Positions 1-18,673 are shown, numbered from the stretch's first letter. The stretch: 64,000 bases of DNA from Flaccisagitta enflata (GCA_965153355.1 OZ231128.1:10602001-10666000); one strand, 5' to 3'. Notes: generated from the sequence alone by a model not told the origin. Made by a program: numbers and translations.

Positions 1-174
1 ATTTCTGAAGAGAGAGGCAAACAGGATCTTTGTTTTAAATGAACGCATAGTAACAAACAAACATACCAGTAAAAGTAAGATGGATCGAAAATCCAGAGAT
101 GGCCATTAATTTTAAAGAGCGATACAGAGGAAGAAACAATTACACCGAAGCGAAAGCTAAATAGAAAACGCGAG

Positions 175-400
175 TGAGAGCGTGAGACTGAGAGTATGAG
201 TGAGTGAGCGTGTTAGAGAGAGTGGGAGAGAGTGAGTGAGAGAGAGAGAGAGTGAGAGAGAGAGAGTGTGAGAGAGAGAGTGAGCGAGTGAGCGAGTGAG
301 TGAGTGAGTGAGTGAGTGAGTGAGTGAGTGAGTGAGTGAGTGAGTGAGTGAGTGAGTGAGTGAGTGAGTGAGTGAGTGAGTGAGTGAGAGAGAGAGCGAG
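175..400. repeat. (GAGT)n/(GA)n microsatellite
   Basis: A pure GAGT tetranucleotide array lies in the middle, with degenerate GA-rich flanks on both sides. The apparent Ser/His/Leu-rich minus-strand ORF across it is a product of the repeat. Confidence 0.95.
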
Positions 401-1529
401 AGGTGAAGAAATGAGAAAGTAAATGAAAGAGGAAGTGCGAGAAGAAGCGAAATGAAGGAGGAAAGAGAAGGGAAAAGGGGAAAAAAGTTTCACGTCATGC
501 CGATGCGAGGGGTCGCAGTCTTCCGAAAGCAGCTCGGTACAACATTTGTGTAGTCTAATAGTACCCAACAACACATATCCACCTTACAAGACTCGTTTAT
601 CACAAATGTCCAAGTGACACTGACCTAGGAACGAGTAAGAAGTGTTCAAACTGTTCGAAGGGCATGACTAGAATTGCCGCCTGTTTCCCTTCCATGATTT
701 TTTCAAATATTTCGCGCATCGTCCTTGTTTGTTTGGCCTTGTTTTTCCCATCTGAATGAATCAAAAAGAGAGAAAGAGAGATTTCACTTCCACGAGTAGG
801 TAAAGGACTTTATACATAGTCATGCACCATGTTTTAGCGCTTCGAGTAACATTCCGGAAAAAAAAATCCCCGATAAGCGATCCTTACCAGACAACTTGGC
901 GTCATCATCAGTATCGGCAGCAATTTGAATCGGGTACGGTTGAGGATGATTCTGCCAAAAAAGAATACGATATACGTATTTTTAATGTGTAATTACTTCT
1001 TTAAAACTTTCCATTTTTAATTGTCACAATTTCTTTGAAATTCAGTCTTCCCCACCATAAGACTCGGCCATGCATGTCATTTCATTTAGTTTAACATAAA
1101 AGAGAGAAGGAAAACAATGAACGATGTTGCGCGAGGTTGTAAAGTTAGGTAATTCAACTTTTTTTTTTTTTTAACGTTAAACTTAAAGAGAATCTTAGAA
1201 ATTTCCGAAAGGTGTCTTTTGTTTCTGGTAGGCGATACCGACGAGGGCAAAGAGCTAGCAACGATCGTGCCAGGAACTACGACGACCAGGCTTCCAAGAG
1301 CAGCTCACAGCTGTTAATTTTACCGAAAATCGCTGTCGTTTAACTTCAGACCGACACGAGACCGTAGAAGACGCGTGTGTTAAAATAATAATGTCCGCGG
1401 AAAAATAATATCCGTTGAAAACTGACTCCACAACAAAGAGACACCATCACAATTATCAAATAATCAAAATACAGACAAAATCATAACGTCGGTAAAATAA
1501 ATACCTATCATAGTCGTCGAACATTTCTT

Positions 1530-1559
1530 TACGTACGTACGTACGTACGTACGTACGTA
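1530..1559. repeat. (ACGT)7 self-complementary tetranucleotide run
   Basis: Seven tandem ACGT units form a perfect palindrome able to extrude as a cruciform. Every unit contains a CpG. It lies directly upstream of the zinc-finger gene. Confidence 0.9.
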
Positions 1560-1665
1560 GGACAGCCTATCAAACTAACCGTGACAACCACCAAATCACA
1601 TTGACACCTTGAGTATCAATTCCCGTAACAGCCAAACCCAATATCCGCGTCCTAAGCCTAAAACC

Positions 1666-2888
1666 ATGGAGGAGTGTCTAGAATGCGGTTATTCCTGCGA
1701 CAGTTTGGAGAAATTAGAAAGACACTTAAAAGTTCACGCCGTTACCCTGAGATGCGCGAAATGCGATTACAACGCTCCTTCGCGCAAACTATGGCGAGAG
1801 CACATCAAGACGCCGGAACACGTACGGACGCACACATGCGGGGCGACGACATCGTGCACGTTCGTCGGGGAGACGGAGAAGCAACTGCACGAGCACGTAC
1901 GATACTTCCACCGAGGGAGGTTGAGAAATTACAAATGTTCAAAATGCGACTTTGTGGGGGAGACCGGTTTCGAACTGAAACGGCACGCCGTGGAACATAA
2001 GAAGGAAGAAATCATCGCCACCGTCACTAAGGTATAGCTTTTTGGTCGCGCCTCTCCACCTGGCATGGCTGTGTCGGTCGGTTGGTCGGTCCGTCCATAA
2101 CATCATTGAATCTCTATTGTTCTAGTCTTATTCATGGGGTTTTCAGTCAGTTGTGTATGAAAGATGGACAACATTACTACTCAACCCCTATCTTGCTTAT
2201 GGATGAGAGCCTTCGGAGCTCTTAATGCTGTTTTTTTCCAGACCCATGACCACTATACTTAATAGTCAAAAACAACTTAGCATTATCATGAAATCATTCA
2301 AAAAAACAATCCCATCAATAGAAAAAAAATCAATCAATAATTTTCACCCGTTTGTTACAAGTGCCAGTGACAAGAAAGAGTACCAGATGAGTGCAGTGCG
2401 CTGAATGGTGTGCGAGCATTTTCTGTATTACTGCCCCTGCCCACCCGTCCGAGCTACTGTTGCCTTTTAACGGGTGCCTTTAGCTCGTCGTTTCTAGTTT
2501 TGTGTGTTTAGTGTATGTGCGTATTTCTGTTTAAAGACCATTGTATTCCTTCCAACAAAATTACACACAGCAATTCAAATGCGATCTCTGTCAATATTCG
2601 GCGGAGAGCGAACGGAAATACAAGAACCACATTTGGCGTCACACGAGCGAGAGAAATTACAAATGCGATAGATGCGATTACTTCGCTTTAACGGAATCGA
2701 AATTGACGAATCATCAACGCAAACACGACGAGGAAGGGATGACGTTCAACTGCCCCGTCTGCGACAAGTCTTTCAAGACGCAATGCGCCCTCAAGGGGCA
2801 CAAACGTCTGCATAAGAAACGATCTTTTTTCCATTGTCCCATCACGGAAACTTGCACCATTTTCACCACAACCACCTTGGAGTGGTGA
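1666..2888 (+). CDS. C2H2 zinc-finger protein, two coding exons
   Basis: Exon 1 is 1666-2033 and exon 2 is about 2572-2888 (stop TGA). The intron has GT at 2034 (AAG|GTATAG) and an acceptor ACACAG|CAATTC, and both exons join in phase 0. I chose the ATG at 1666 because it sits in a strong Kozak context (ACCATGG); the frame is also open further upstream. Exon 1 encodes four fingers: two canonical CX2C-X12-HX3H fingers (beginning CLEC and CSKC) and two irregular ones. Exon 2 encodes three canonical fingers (CDLC, CDRC, CPVC) and a degenerate tail. An AATAAA overlaps the bases just after the stop. Such proteins are usually sequence-specific nuclear DNA binders. No KRAB, BTB or other effector domain is visible, so the specific role is unknown. 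A further 5' exon is possible. Confidence 0.75.
2034..2571 (+). other. Intron 1 of the zinc-finger gene
   Basis: GT at 2034 and AG at the end are supported by phase-0 joining of open frames. The first 60 bp (2038-2095) contain a short piece of the GTCC repeat family (TGTCGGTCGGTTGGTC). Confidence 0.65.
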
Positions 2889-2895
2889 TAAATAA

Positions 2896-4378
2896 ATGGA
2901 ACTCGCGGTATCCAAAATTGGTCAAAAAGTTTGCCACTGTTTTGTTTTACATTATAAAAACATAAGAATAGTAAATTCCGTCCAGGTACAGGTAGCCCGC
3001 ACCCGTGAAGGGGTAAACATACTATCTAATCAAGAGCTCATAAGCGATCAATGTCTCGATTTTCTTAAAAGAATGATGAAAAAAGGCAAAAGAGACAGTT
3101 CCGCACACGTTACACAATCACGGAGCGAAAGAAGGAAAGAGGGGACTTTGACCAAGTTAAATAAAAGACCCAAGATGGGGTCAATTAGAAACCTTCGCAA
3201 ATATCTCACGTTATCCGATAATAAAGTGCAAAGGTTAATGACCAAACAGTCGTCAAATGTCACAAATACGCCCCTTTCCGGCTTGGGAGTACTAACCCGT
3301 GCCGCGCGCCGGCGTTTGGCCACAGAGGGGCAAGATGACACGGGTAATATGGATGACCCGGCGAACGCCCCTCTGCCTAAAAAGAAAAAAAATGGAAATG
3401 TTTATGGAGTTTCACAATCTTCCAATGGAAAAGTACCTCTCGCCTCATCGCTCGCACGGAAATCACCCAACGAGGTTCAAACTGACCCGCTTGTGTCTAA
3501 AATGGCGGTACTATCAACCGACGACTACGACAAAAGTAACGACCCTGACCCCGAGTCTGAGTTAGGGAGGTTAAAAGGCATCAGCAAAAACTCTCAAATC
3601 TTAGATCCTATCAGCGATATTTCCGAATGCGACTTCGCTCGAGATTCGGCACTTTTGCTAGATGACCAATTTTGCTCCTTCGCTGTTGATAACATCAAGC
3701 TGCGAAATGAGAAACATCAAAAGACTATTCATTTTCTTCAAAGTCTCTTAACGATCCACTCACATCATCTCGGTCAGTCCAGTGTAGATGAATGAGAGAA
3801 AAAAAAATATTATTATTTGGAAGAAAATAAGAATATAAAGACATGTTATTATAAGTTATTCTGTAAATCTAGCACGCGACTTGTAGGTTTTGACTTTACT
3901 TTTTTTTTATCTAGAAAAACAAAATTAAAGGAAAATCAAATACTGACACTCTCAAAAAGGCTTTTTTTTTTCTCTACTTCATCTCTTCTCTGACTCAGGT
4001 ATTCACACACTTATATCGACTCAGACCCCTCTGTCTTGCAGCGGGACTTCATCTACCGCGTCTGCAATGCGTAGCGTGCGGAATAACATAGATTCCCTGC
4101 TATTATTTCAATCTACGTCACGTGATTTAAGAAATGTACTGCAAAACATATTTACTGGGAAAAGTTATCAATTCGCGAAGAAAACTTGCGACCTCGTCCT
4201 AAATAACGAAAAGTTGACTGAAAATCCTTCCGACCCCCGTCTTTATCGTCCAAGTGTTTACATTTCCTTGAACAACGCCAGCAATCGGGATTTGCAATTT
4301 AGAACTGACAGTTTTAATCTCTATAACCGAACGTTGAAACCTTTCGTCCCCTTGAATTTCATCATTCCACGTCGTTAA
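2896..4378 (+). CDS. Unrecognised basic protein, two exons, 418 codons
   Basis: Exon 1 is 2896-3772 and exon 2 is 3999-4378 (TAA). A donor CTCG|GTCAGT and an acceptor GACTCAG|GTATTC join in phase 1 and keep the frame open for 1257 nt (419 codons with stop). The frame could also run to a TGA at 3795 if unspliced (299 aa). The N-terminal 150 residues are rich in Lys/Arg, with a PKKKKK nuclear-localisation-like cluster near residue 163. The middle is acidic (DPDPESE). No family is recognised. The start lies only 7 bp after the zinc-finger stop and overlaps that gene's AATAAA, so the real 5' end may be an upstream exon. The splice model is inference from phase and consensus. Confidence 0.55.
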
Positions 4379-4397
4379 GCGAGAAAAAAAGAGCAAC

Positions 4398-9351
<4,954 letters not shown>

Positions 9352-9621
9352 ATTTTCTTTTTTTTTTTGTGTGTGTGTCGTTTTTTTTTTAGAAAAAAAA
9401 AGTCGGTTCTTACTTTATGTAATTATAACAAAAAAAAAAAGAAATAGTATTAGAAAGAAAGAGAGAGAAAACAAAACAAAGAAAAAAAAAACACAGTAAA
9501 GCTAGTTAGCATTATTATTGAAAGGAAAGACAGAAAAAAATCTAAATACCACCCTCTACCTCCACACACCCCCCCCCTCCGCACCCCCCAACTTTTTCCT
9601 TAGAATTGTTCATTAATAACT
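9352..9621 (+). other. Intergenic or 3' UTR stretch
   Basis: Short poly-T, poly-A and poly-C runs occur between the eight-exon gene and the polyQ ORF. No canonical AATAAA is seen in the first 150 bp after the stop. Confidence 0.4.
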
Positions 9622-9805
9622 ATGAATGACTTGCAAAACTTAGAACGACTAGAAAAAGATCTTGAGCAAGTAAAAGATTCAAGCTCAGACTCAGAACCAT
9701 TCTTCCATCGCCACTATTTGCTACATTCATTAGATCTATTAAGACTTGTCCATCTAACTGTAAGAACTCTCCATCGTGAAAAAGAATCACAAGAAGAAGA
9801 AGAAG

Positions 9806-9896
<91 letters not shown>

Positions 9897-10314
9897 TCCA
9901 CCACTAGAGGAGACACTTCAAGGAAGCGGTCCATCGGCGCAAGGTCTCATTATGAATCAAATGCCACCAACCACAACAATAACAAACAAAAACAAAAAGT
10001 ACAACAGTTATCAAAGAAAGGTTCACATGGTCCTCACTCGTGAAGGACTGAGTGACCAGGAAAGAATCGAATCAATCACAGATGTACTAATCGGGGCCCA
10101 AAGAGATAAGGAACTTGAAATTCTCAGAAAAAATTATTCTCTTAATGGCAGGATCCACAATAAACAAGCAAAGCTGAAATCCATGATATGGTGGACAATG
10201 AAGCATAGTTTCTTCCCACCAATCATTTCATCGATGATGAAAGCTGTTCCTAGACATCACATTAGACCAAGTGTCCAACATACATCCTTCATACTCAAGA
10301 TTTTGATAGGTTAG
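9622..10314 (+). CDS. Polyglutamine protein, 230 aa, unrecognised
   Basis: A single intact ORF runs from ATG to TAG. Residues 1-60 are charged, with Leu heptad-like spacing suggesting a coiled coil. Then comes a short Glu run and a run of about 29 glutamines encoded purely by CAA (9807-9895), a state prone to length polymorphism. After a Pro/Thr/Asn-rich linker there is a basic, helical-looking C-terminal region of about 100 residues. No domain is recognised. PolyQ tracts next to coiled coils are common in nuclear and cytoplasmic scaffold proteins, but a role here would be a guess. It could be the last exon of a larger gene. Confidence 0.55.
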
Positions 10315-10960
10315 GTGGCTCAAATCAGTGCCAAAACAACCCGTTTTTTCATTCACACTTGCGTCACACTTCATATCATCAGTGTAAAAGACATGAAAAA
10401 ATCGTCAGACACCCCCTTGCTTCGGTCATTTTTTTACATTTGTAATCCCTAAAGAAGCACCGAAAATTTGGTAATGATCGGCCATCGTTTACTATGGAAA
10501 AATTTCACTCATAGTAAAAAAATCCCAAGTGACAATTTGCACGTTTTTCACACATAGCAGTATGCTATATGAAATTAAGCATACTTTGAGGGCCGAAAAA
10601 ATTCAAAATGTTTTACGCCCATTTAATACAGACATGAACCATGTTTCATGCCGAATTTCAGACCTTCATGTCAATTCTAGCCAGAGATATAAAAATAATA
10701 AACTAGTGACCGATTTTGTTAACACCCTGTTACGATCGCGTTACGCTGTGTACCATAGTGGCTATCATAGTTTTCTTCTTCTTCCGGTGAATTTTTTTTA
10801 ACATGATGTGAAAGAGCATCGAATTTTATGATATGACCCAAAATTTCAAGACTTTTGCTTCAGCCGTTTCAGAGAAATGAAAATAAATCTGCGCCACGTC
10901 AGAATCGATGTTAACAAAATTGGTCACACTCTTTTCAGATCCTCTGTAAATTGAGGAATA
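10315..10960. other. Non-coding stretch after the polyQ ORF
   Basis: AT-rich unique-looking DNA. An open frame at 10529-10801 has no coding character I can support. No repeat ends are recognised. Confidence 0.4.
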
Positions 10961-11007
10961 AACGCACAAGCCGATGCGATTCGATTGACCCAATTTACCA
11001 AGTAGAA

Positions 11008-11035
11008 GGAAGAAGAAGAAGGAAGAGGAGGAGAA

Positions 11036-11070
<35 letters not shown>

Positions 11071-11345
11071 AGAAGAAGATGATGAAGATGAAGATGAAGA
11101 AGAAGAAGAAGAAGAAGAAGAAGAAGAAGAAGAAGAAGAAGAAGAAGAAGAAGGAAAAGAAGAAGAAGAAGAAGGAAAAGAAGAAGAAGAAGATAGTGAA
11201 GATGAAGACAAATACGAGGATGATAACAAAGACGACGATGATGATGATGATGACGATGACAAATTAAGTCGATGATGACGACGACGACAACGACAATGAC
11301 GACGACGACGACGACGACGATGATGAAAAAGACAAGAAAAAGATG
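11008..11345. repeat. (GAA)n/(GAT/GAC)n array
   Basis: Long GAA runs with AAAG interruptions are followed by GAC/GAT triplets. The apparent poly-Lys and poly-Ser ORFs are repeat artefacts. Confidence 0.95.
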
Positions 11346-11394
11346 ATGATGTGAAAGACAAGAAAAAGATGATGATGTGAAAGACAAAGAATGA

Positions 11395-12232
11395 GTACCC
11401 CCCCCCCAGTTTGTAGAGTTGCGTGCACGCGACTAAAAAGAGGGCGTAGAGGAAGAAAAAGAAGAAGAAGTTGAAGAAGAAGAAGAAAAAAAAGAGGAAA
11501 AAAAAAAGAGCAAGAAGAAGCAGGCCTGTTTAATGTTCCACATTTCCCCCTCCCTCATGGGAAAATAAGGGTTTGGAGAAAGGGAAGGAAAAGGAAGGAG
11601 GAAAAAATGAGAGAGAGAGAAAAAAAAAGAAAATTTGAAGAAAATGTAACTTTTGACATTACCAAATCATAAAACATGATAAGTAAAACACAATTTAACA
11701 CTATTTAAGCCTTTAACACACTGTTTTATTGATTTATGGGGAAGAAAATCATAGATTTTGTGAAATGACAGGATGCATCGCGGGGAAGAAAATCAAAGGC
11801 AGGGGGAAGAAAAATAATCAAGATTATGGAACTTTTTACACCCCTGAGAAAGAGAAGAAGAGGAAGAAGAGGAAGAAGAAAAAACAGAAAAAAAAAAAAA
11901 GAAAAAGAAAAGAGGAAGAAGAGACAGAAAAGGTGACGCAGAATTACAATTTTGTTGCGGACAGGTGGGAAGGGGCATACAAATCCATGCCACACCTCCT
12001 TCCACATACACACAACCGTATTACCTTAAACACGCATTTTCACACTTTTCAACTCTGTCATCACAGACCAACGGACCAATGTACCTGCAGACTGATGGAT
12101 CAACAAGCAGACCAGTCCTCATATTGAGTCACCAGTCCTCGACTAAAACGAAAAAAAAAGTAAGAAAAAATTCGGAAAATAGTTAAGAAAGAATGAGGGG
12201 CCACAGTCGCGTGCTCCGTTTTAAAAATACTA
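11395..12232. other. Repeat debris: GTCC-family fragments and GAA-rich DNA
   Basis: A hairpin end of the GTCC family (GTTGCGTGCACGCGACTAAAAA) lies near 11417-11439. A diverged body of the same family (GGACAGGTGGGAAGGGGCA then ACCAACGGACC) lies at about 11958-12150. GAA-rich runs fill the rest. No gene is seen. Confidence 0.5.
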
Positions 12233-12333
12233 ATGAAGGCAGCTATCGCCAACCAAAGAAAAGTTGAAAATTGGAGCTTTTTTCAGTGCATGTTCTTTTG
12301 CGAGTGTATTTCATGCTGTTTAATAAACTGCTT

Positions 12334-13730
<1,397 letters not shown>

Positions 13731-14313
13731 TTTTTAGTCGCTGCGTGCACGCGACTATACAACCCGCTTTGTCCGTCCGTTGGTCGTTGGTCGGTCACTT
13801 TACTTATGATTTATCGACCACTGCTCCTGCCCAAAATGGCCCAGACTGACCTCAAATATGGCCCCTGCCCACCCACACGCGACTTCGGTAGCCGTGAACC
13901 CGGCCTTGTTTTTTCTTCACCTATTCCGTCTCCCACGCACAAGTTTTGTAGCTGTCCATCGTTTTCTCCATCTTTTACCCAAATTTCAGTAAGTTTCATC
14001 ACAAAACCGATGATATGATATCATACAGGGATAAGGAAATTATGCTTTTACGACACACCGCTAACGTTAGCCAAGGTTATTTTATTAATGGAAATTCGAT
14101 GGGCTTTCCAATGATGTATCGTTCAAAGCTTAAAACCGAATTCTCAATTTTACATGTTTTTAAGGGCGTCTTCCGAAAGACCATGAAAACAGCCTATAGC
14201 CAAAAACCCCATAAACGCCGGATGGACGGACCAACGGACGGATGGACCGACGGACAGACGGACCGACGGACCGACAAAGCGGGGTGTAGAGTCGCGTAGC
14301 ACGCTACTAAAAA
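13731..14313. repeat. GTCC-family repeat pair in inverted orientation
   Basis: It begins TTTTTAGTCGC and a small hairpin (GTGCACGCGACT), then CCCGCTTTGTCCGTCCGTTG on the plus strand. It ends with the same sequence on the minus strand (AAGCGGGGTGTAGAGTCGCG ... CTAAAAA). The termini are therefore inverted repeats of about 60 bp. The part 13850-13905 carries the family tail (GGCCCCTGCCCACCC ... CCGGCCTTGTTTT). No coding potential. Confidence 0.7.
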
Positions 14314-14477
14314 TGAAGACCTATTTCATGCCCACCCGCAAATCACTTGGGCAGCCGCCAGATATGCGGCCAGCTGCATTTCTGGCCTTCTTCTCGTTAA
14401 AAAGAAAAAGACTTAATAGTTATATATCTCTCTCTTTTTTATCAATTGTTGCCATTATTCTCGTTCTTCTCTTCAAT

Positions 14478-14520
14478 GAGAGAGAGAGAGAGAGAGAGAG
14501 AGATATATATATATATATAG
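14478..14520. repeat. (GA)n(TA)n microsatellite
   Basis: A short GA array runs straight into TA dinucleotides. Confidence 0.9.
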
Positions 14521-14645
14521 TGATATACATAGTAAGAGATATATTATATCTTTTAAGTATCTATCTGTAGATATAAATAATGTTGTTATATCATGGTACC
14601 TGCTGCCCCTATGAGTACAAAAGAAGTGTGATAGTGAGCCTGATA

Positions 14646-15123
14646 GCGGCCCCGAAGGGGCCGATGACCTATGCTTAGTAAGTTTTGAAGCTCTAGGATT
14701 GAGTTTTAACATCAATAATGGGATTTGAGCCTCAAGGCTTTGATTTGAGTCATGAGTTTATAATTTGAGCCTCGAGGCTGTGATTTGAACCTCGAGGCTG
14801 TGATTTGAGGCTTGAAGCTGGGATTTGAGGCTTTAGGCTGGGATTTGAGCCATGAGGCTGTGATTTGAGGCTTGAGGCTGGGATTTGAGGCTATAGGTTG
14901 GGATTTGAGCCTTGAGGATGGGATGTGAGCCTCGAGGCTAGGATTTCCAGCTTGAGGAAGGACCACTTGGGTTTTTGAGACCAGCTTTAAATTCAAGACT
15001 AGGATTTGGCCCAAAGCCAGGATATGAGCTTTGAAGGGGGTGGACGGAGAAAGAGGAGAAGAAGGAGAAGGAAAAATTTACCCTATGTGTGAAAGCATAG
15101 GTCATCGGCCCCTTCGGGGCCGC
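14646..15123. repeat. GGCCCC-hairpin element with 20-bp tandem core
   Basis: The ends are inverted copies of GCGGCCCCGAAGGGGCCGAT and GACCTATGC (left 14646-14674, right 15094-15122). Between them are about 15 tandem units of about 20 bp, consensus TGATTTGAGCCTCGAGGCTG, each with a small palindrome. GAA-rich DNA separates the core from the right end. No ORF of substance. Confidence 0.75.
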
Positions 15124-15234
15124 TGCCCAAAAAGCATTCTAATGTCAAGATCACGTGATAGATGAATCGATGGAAAAGGATGAGACAAAACAAGAGAACA
15201 ACAACATATAACGAGGAGAAAGCAGTTGCGCGCG

Positions 15235-16446
<1,212 letters not shown>

Positions 16447-16906
16447 ATAGTGAATAAAAAACGAAATAAATTTGAAATTATTCATGATGGCTTCAGTGAA
16501 ATCCATTTCAAAAGGGAAAAAAACTTTTGAGATTGCGAAACTGAATGGAAATGAGAACCCACGCTCGCACGCGCGCTCAACCGTGCGCACCGGTATGCGA
16601 GTGTGTGTGCGTGAGTGTGTGTGTGTGTGTCTGGGTGAGATAGAAAAACGAAAGCGTGATATTCCTTAGTCCAACAGTGATACTGCAGCGTAGGAGACCC
16701 TCTTTGTACTGGCCCTATTGTATTGCCCCCAATTTGGGATTCCCAACGCACTGTATCACCCGCATGGAATTGATAAATTCAAAAGAAATTACGAAATACT
16801 CGCTTTGTAGGATTGCAGTCACGGCGTGCGATTAGATGAGTTGTTTGACTGTTTCTTTTAGTCTACCTTAGGTTCGTTGACCAAGCCTCTTGTAGAAAAT
16901 GTACTA

Positions 16907-17503
16907 CCTAGGAAAAAAGTATTGCAACATCTAGGGTATATGTTCCTTTATTTTTCGATACAATAAAAAAAAATCAATTCAAGCAAATTAGTGTTTTATT
17001 TGTCATCCCTGGGCCTGAATGACCGCTTCCATTCTTCTCGGCATTGATTCGTAGAGCTCTTTTAGGTTATCTAGCGTGGCTTGTCTCTGGACCTCCCATG
17101 CAATTTTTTTTCAACCCCGCGACTGATGTTGCGCCGTCTTTTTGCTGAAGGTTTATCATCCGACTCCTAAAATTTTCAATAGGATTAAGATCAGCCAAGT
17201 TGCCAGGCTACCCCTCGACCCCTTGTGACATCTGATCTTCATGCCATCTTTGGGTAGTCTTTGCTACCCAGAAGATATCATAAATGGGTAGCGAAAAAAA
17301 TGTCATTTCCTCATGATTTTTAAAAACCAATGTTTTTACTTTTTCTCGCGCCATTTCTATACGAATTGACTAAGAATTCTGAGATCGCGCTAGATTTGAA
17401 GAAGATTCGATATAGATTAAAAATCTCACCATGAAAAGGTCAAAATTTTGTCTCAAAGCCAACTTATTTTAGTCTAAAGCTGTTGCAATACTTGTTTCCA
17501 AGG
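16907..17503 (-). mobile_element. Tc1-like transposon relic, 597 bp, TIRs intact
   Basis: The left end CCTAGGAAAAAAGTATTGCA and the complement of the right end, CCTTGGAAACAAGTATTGCA, are matching TIRs, each flanked by TA (16905-16906 and 17504-17505). Translating the minus strand at about 17195-16990 gives two hallmarks of a Tc1-family DDE transposase C-terminus: an LNPIEN motif, and further on ESMPRRMEAVIQAQG. Most of the catalytic domain is deleted, so this is a dead internal-deletion derivative. The right-hand part (17250-17480) is non-coding. Confidence 0.85.
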
Positions 17504-17539
17504 TAGTAATAGGCAGTGACATGTAATAGGCAATGATAG

Positions 17540-18275
17540 ACCAACAGGTCGCCCAAGGGCACCATGTGGTCAGCGACATTCCTGCCATCTGCTTTTGATG
17601 ACAAAGAATTGGAGTAGGGAAGCAGGCAGCGGCTCAAGGAGACGGCGTCCAGAACACAGAGACTTTCGTCATTCTGCCTGAAGAAGTGGATCAGATGCTA
17701 TAGAGGGCTTACTGAAGGCTCTTCAAGAGCTTCAAATCTGGAGTGTCTAAGACGGCTGACGTAAGGCTCCTCAGTAGAAATTGAATCGGAAGCTTGAGGG
17801 CTGATTTGATGCTTGAGAGAGTTGGATTAAGGCTTGAAAGGTCAGACCACTGTTTTGAAGCCTGAGAGCAATAAATTGAGGCTTAGATAGCTGATTTAAG
17901 GCCTGAGAGTCCTGATTTGAGGCCTGGGAGGCCTGAGAGGCCTAATTTGAGGCCTGAGAGGCCAGGTTTGAGGCCTGAAAATTTGGATTTGAGGCCGATA
18001 GCATTGAGCTGGTAGAGGCAGAATGAGAAATCAGCGAGGTCGGGATCTATGTCTGGAGGGAGGTCGGGATCTGGCGCCTGGAGGCTGAGCGCAGGCCCAG
18101 GAGGCTGACTCAGCCCAGACGCGCCAGGACTTGTCCAGCGGCGCTGACTGGGGCCTGAGGCCCCGCAGGGGACTAACAAACAAACGAACAAACGAACAAA
18201 CAAAAGGACGAACGAACAAATGTCCCCCTGTGTTCTACAGGACTTTGTCCCCTTCTGGGCCGCTGCCCAAAAAGG
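17540..18275. repeat. GGCCCC-hairpin family element (second subtype)
   Basis: Left end CAGGTCGCCCAAGGGCA; right end TTCTACAGGACTTTGTCCCC then GGGCCGCTGCCCAAAAAGG. The core at 17775-18000 consists of about 20-bp units of the form CCTGAGAGGCCTGATTTGAG. It shares the CCGCTGCCCAAAAAG terminus and tandem core with the 14646 element but has different subterminal DNA. Another member is at 36203-36880. Confidence 0.65.
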
Positions 18276-18673
18276 CTTGGCTGAATTCGGACAACAAACG
18301 TTTTGGTAGATCCTCGAATAACGGACCCATGAGTGTCGTAAACTCGCCTATAACGGAAGTGTTAATTTGTTTTGATTTCTTATAATGACAAAAATAGAGA
18401 TCTAGCATACAGATCAAACAGGTTGGTCGCTTGACATTCGTTTTTGCGGGGTTCAATTCTGAACTTACATAGAAAGAAATTTCCTGTGACAAACAAAGGA
18501 GCAACACGAATCGAGTGGAATAAAAATATTCATGTATTTACTGATTGGAAAGTCGCCATAATCCCCATGGCGACGAGTCGGCCAATTTGGCCTTGTTGTG
18601 CTTCCCTTAGCTGATTTTCAATTCACTCACTGGATATATTTTTTATTTTTATCTTTTCTTCTTCCTTTAAAAA

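Larger units (their letters stand above)
1..1608. other. Upstream non-coding stretch of the gene cluster
   Basis: No credible gene is visible. Positions 175-400 are a GA/GAGT array (listed separately). The remainder is ordinary mixed-composition DNA with short poly-T and poly-A runs. A self-complementary ACGT tetranucleotide run sits at 1530-1559, about 105 bp before the zinc-finger start codon. Promoter elements of the first gene would be expected here, but I cannot point to a TATA box or initiator with confidence. Confidence 0.5.

Noticed and set aside
140-574. 144-aa minus-strand ORF rich in Ser/Leu/Thr
   Set aside because: It is the translation of a GAGT/GA microsatellite with ordinary flanks.
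18131-18385. 84-aa plus-strand ORF with Asn/Thr-rich repeats
   Set aside because: It crosses the end of a GGCCCC-family repeat and an ACGAACAAACA tract; no coding support.
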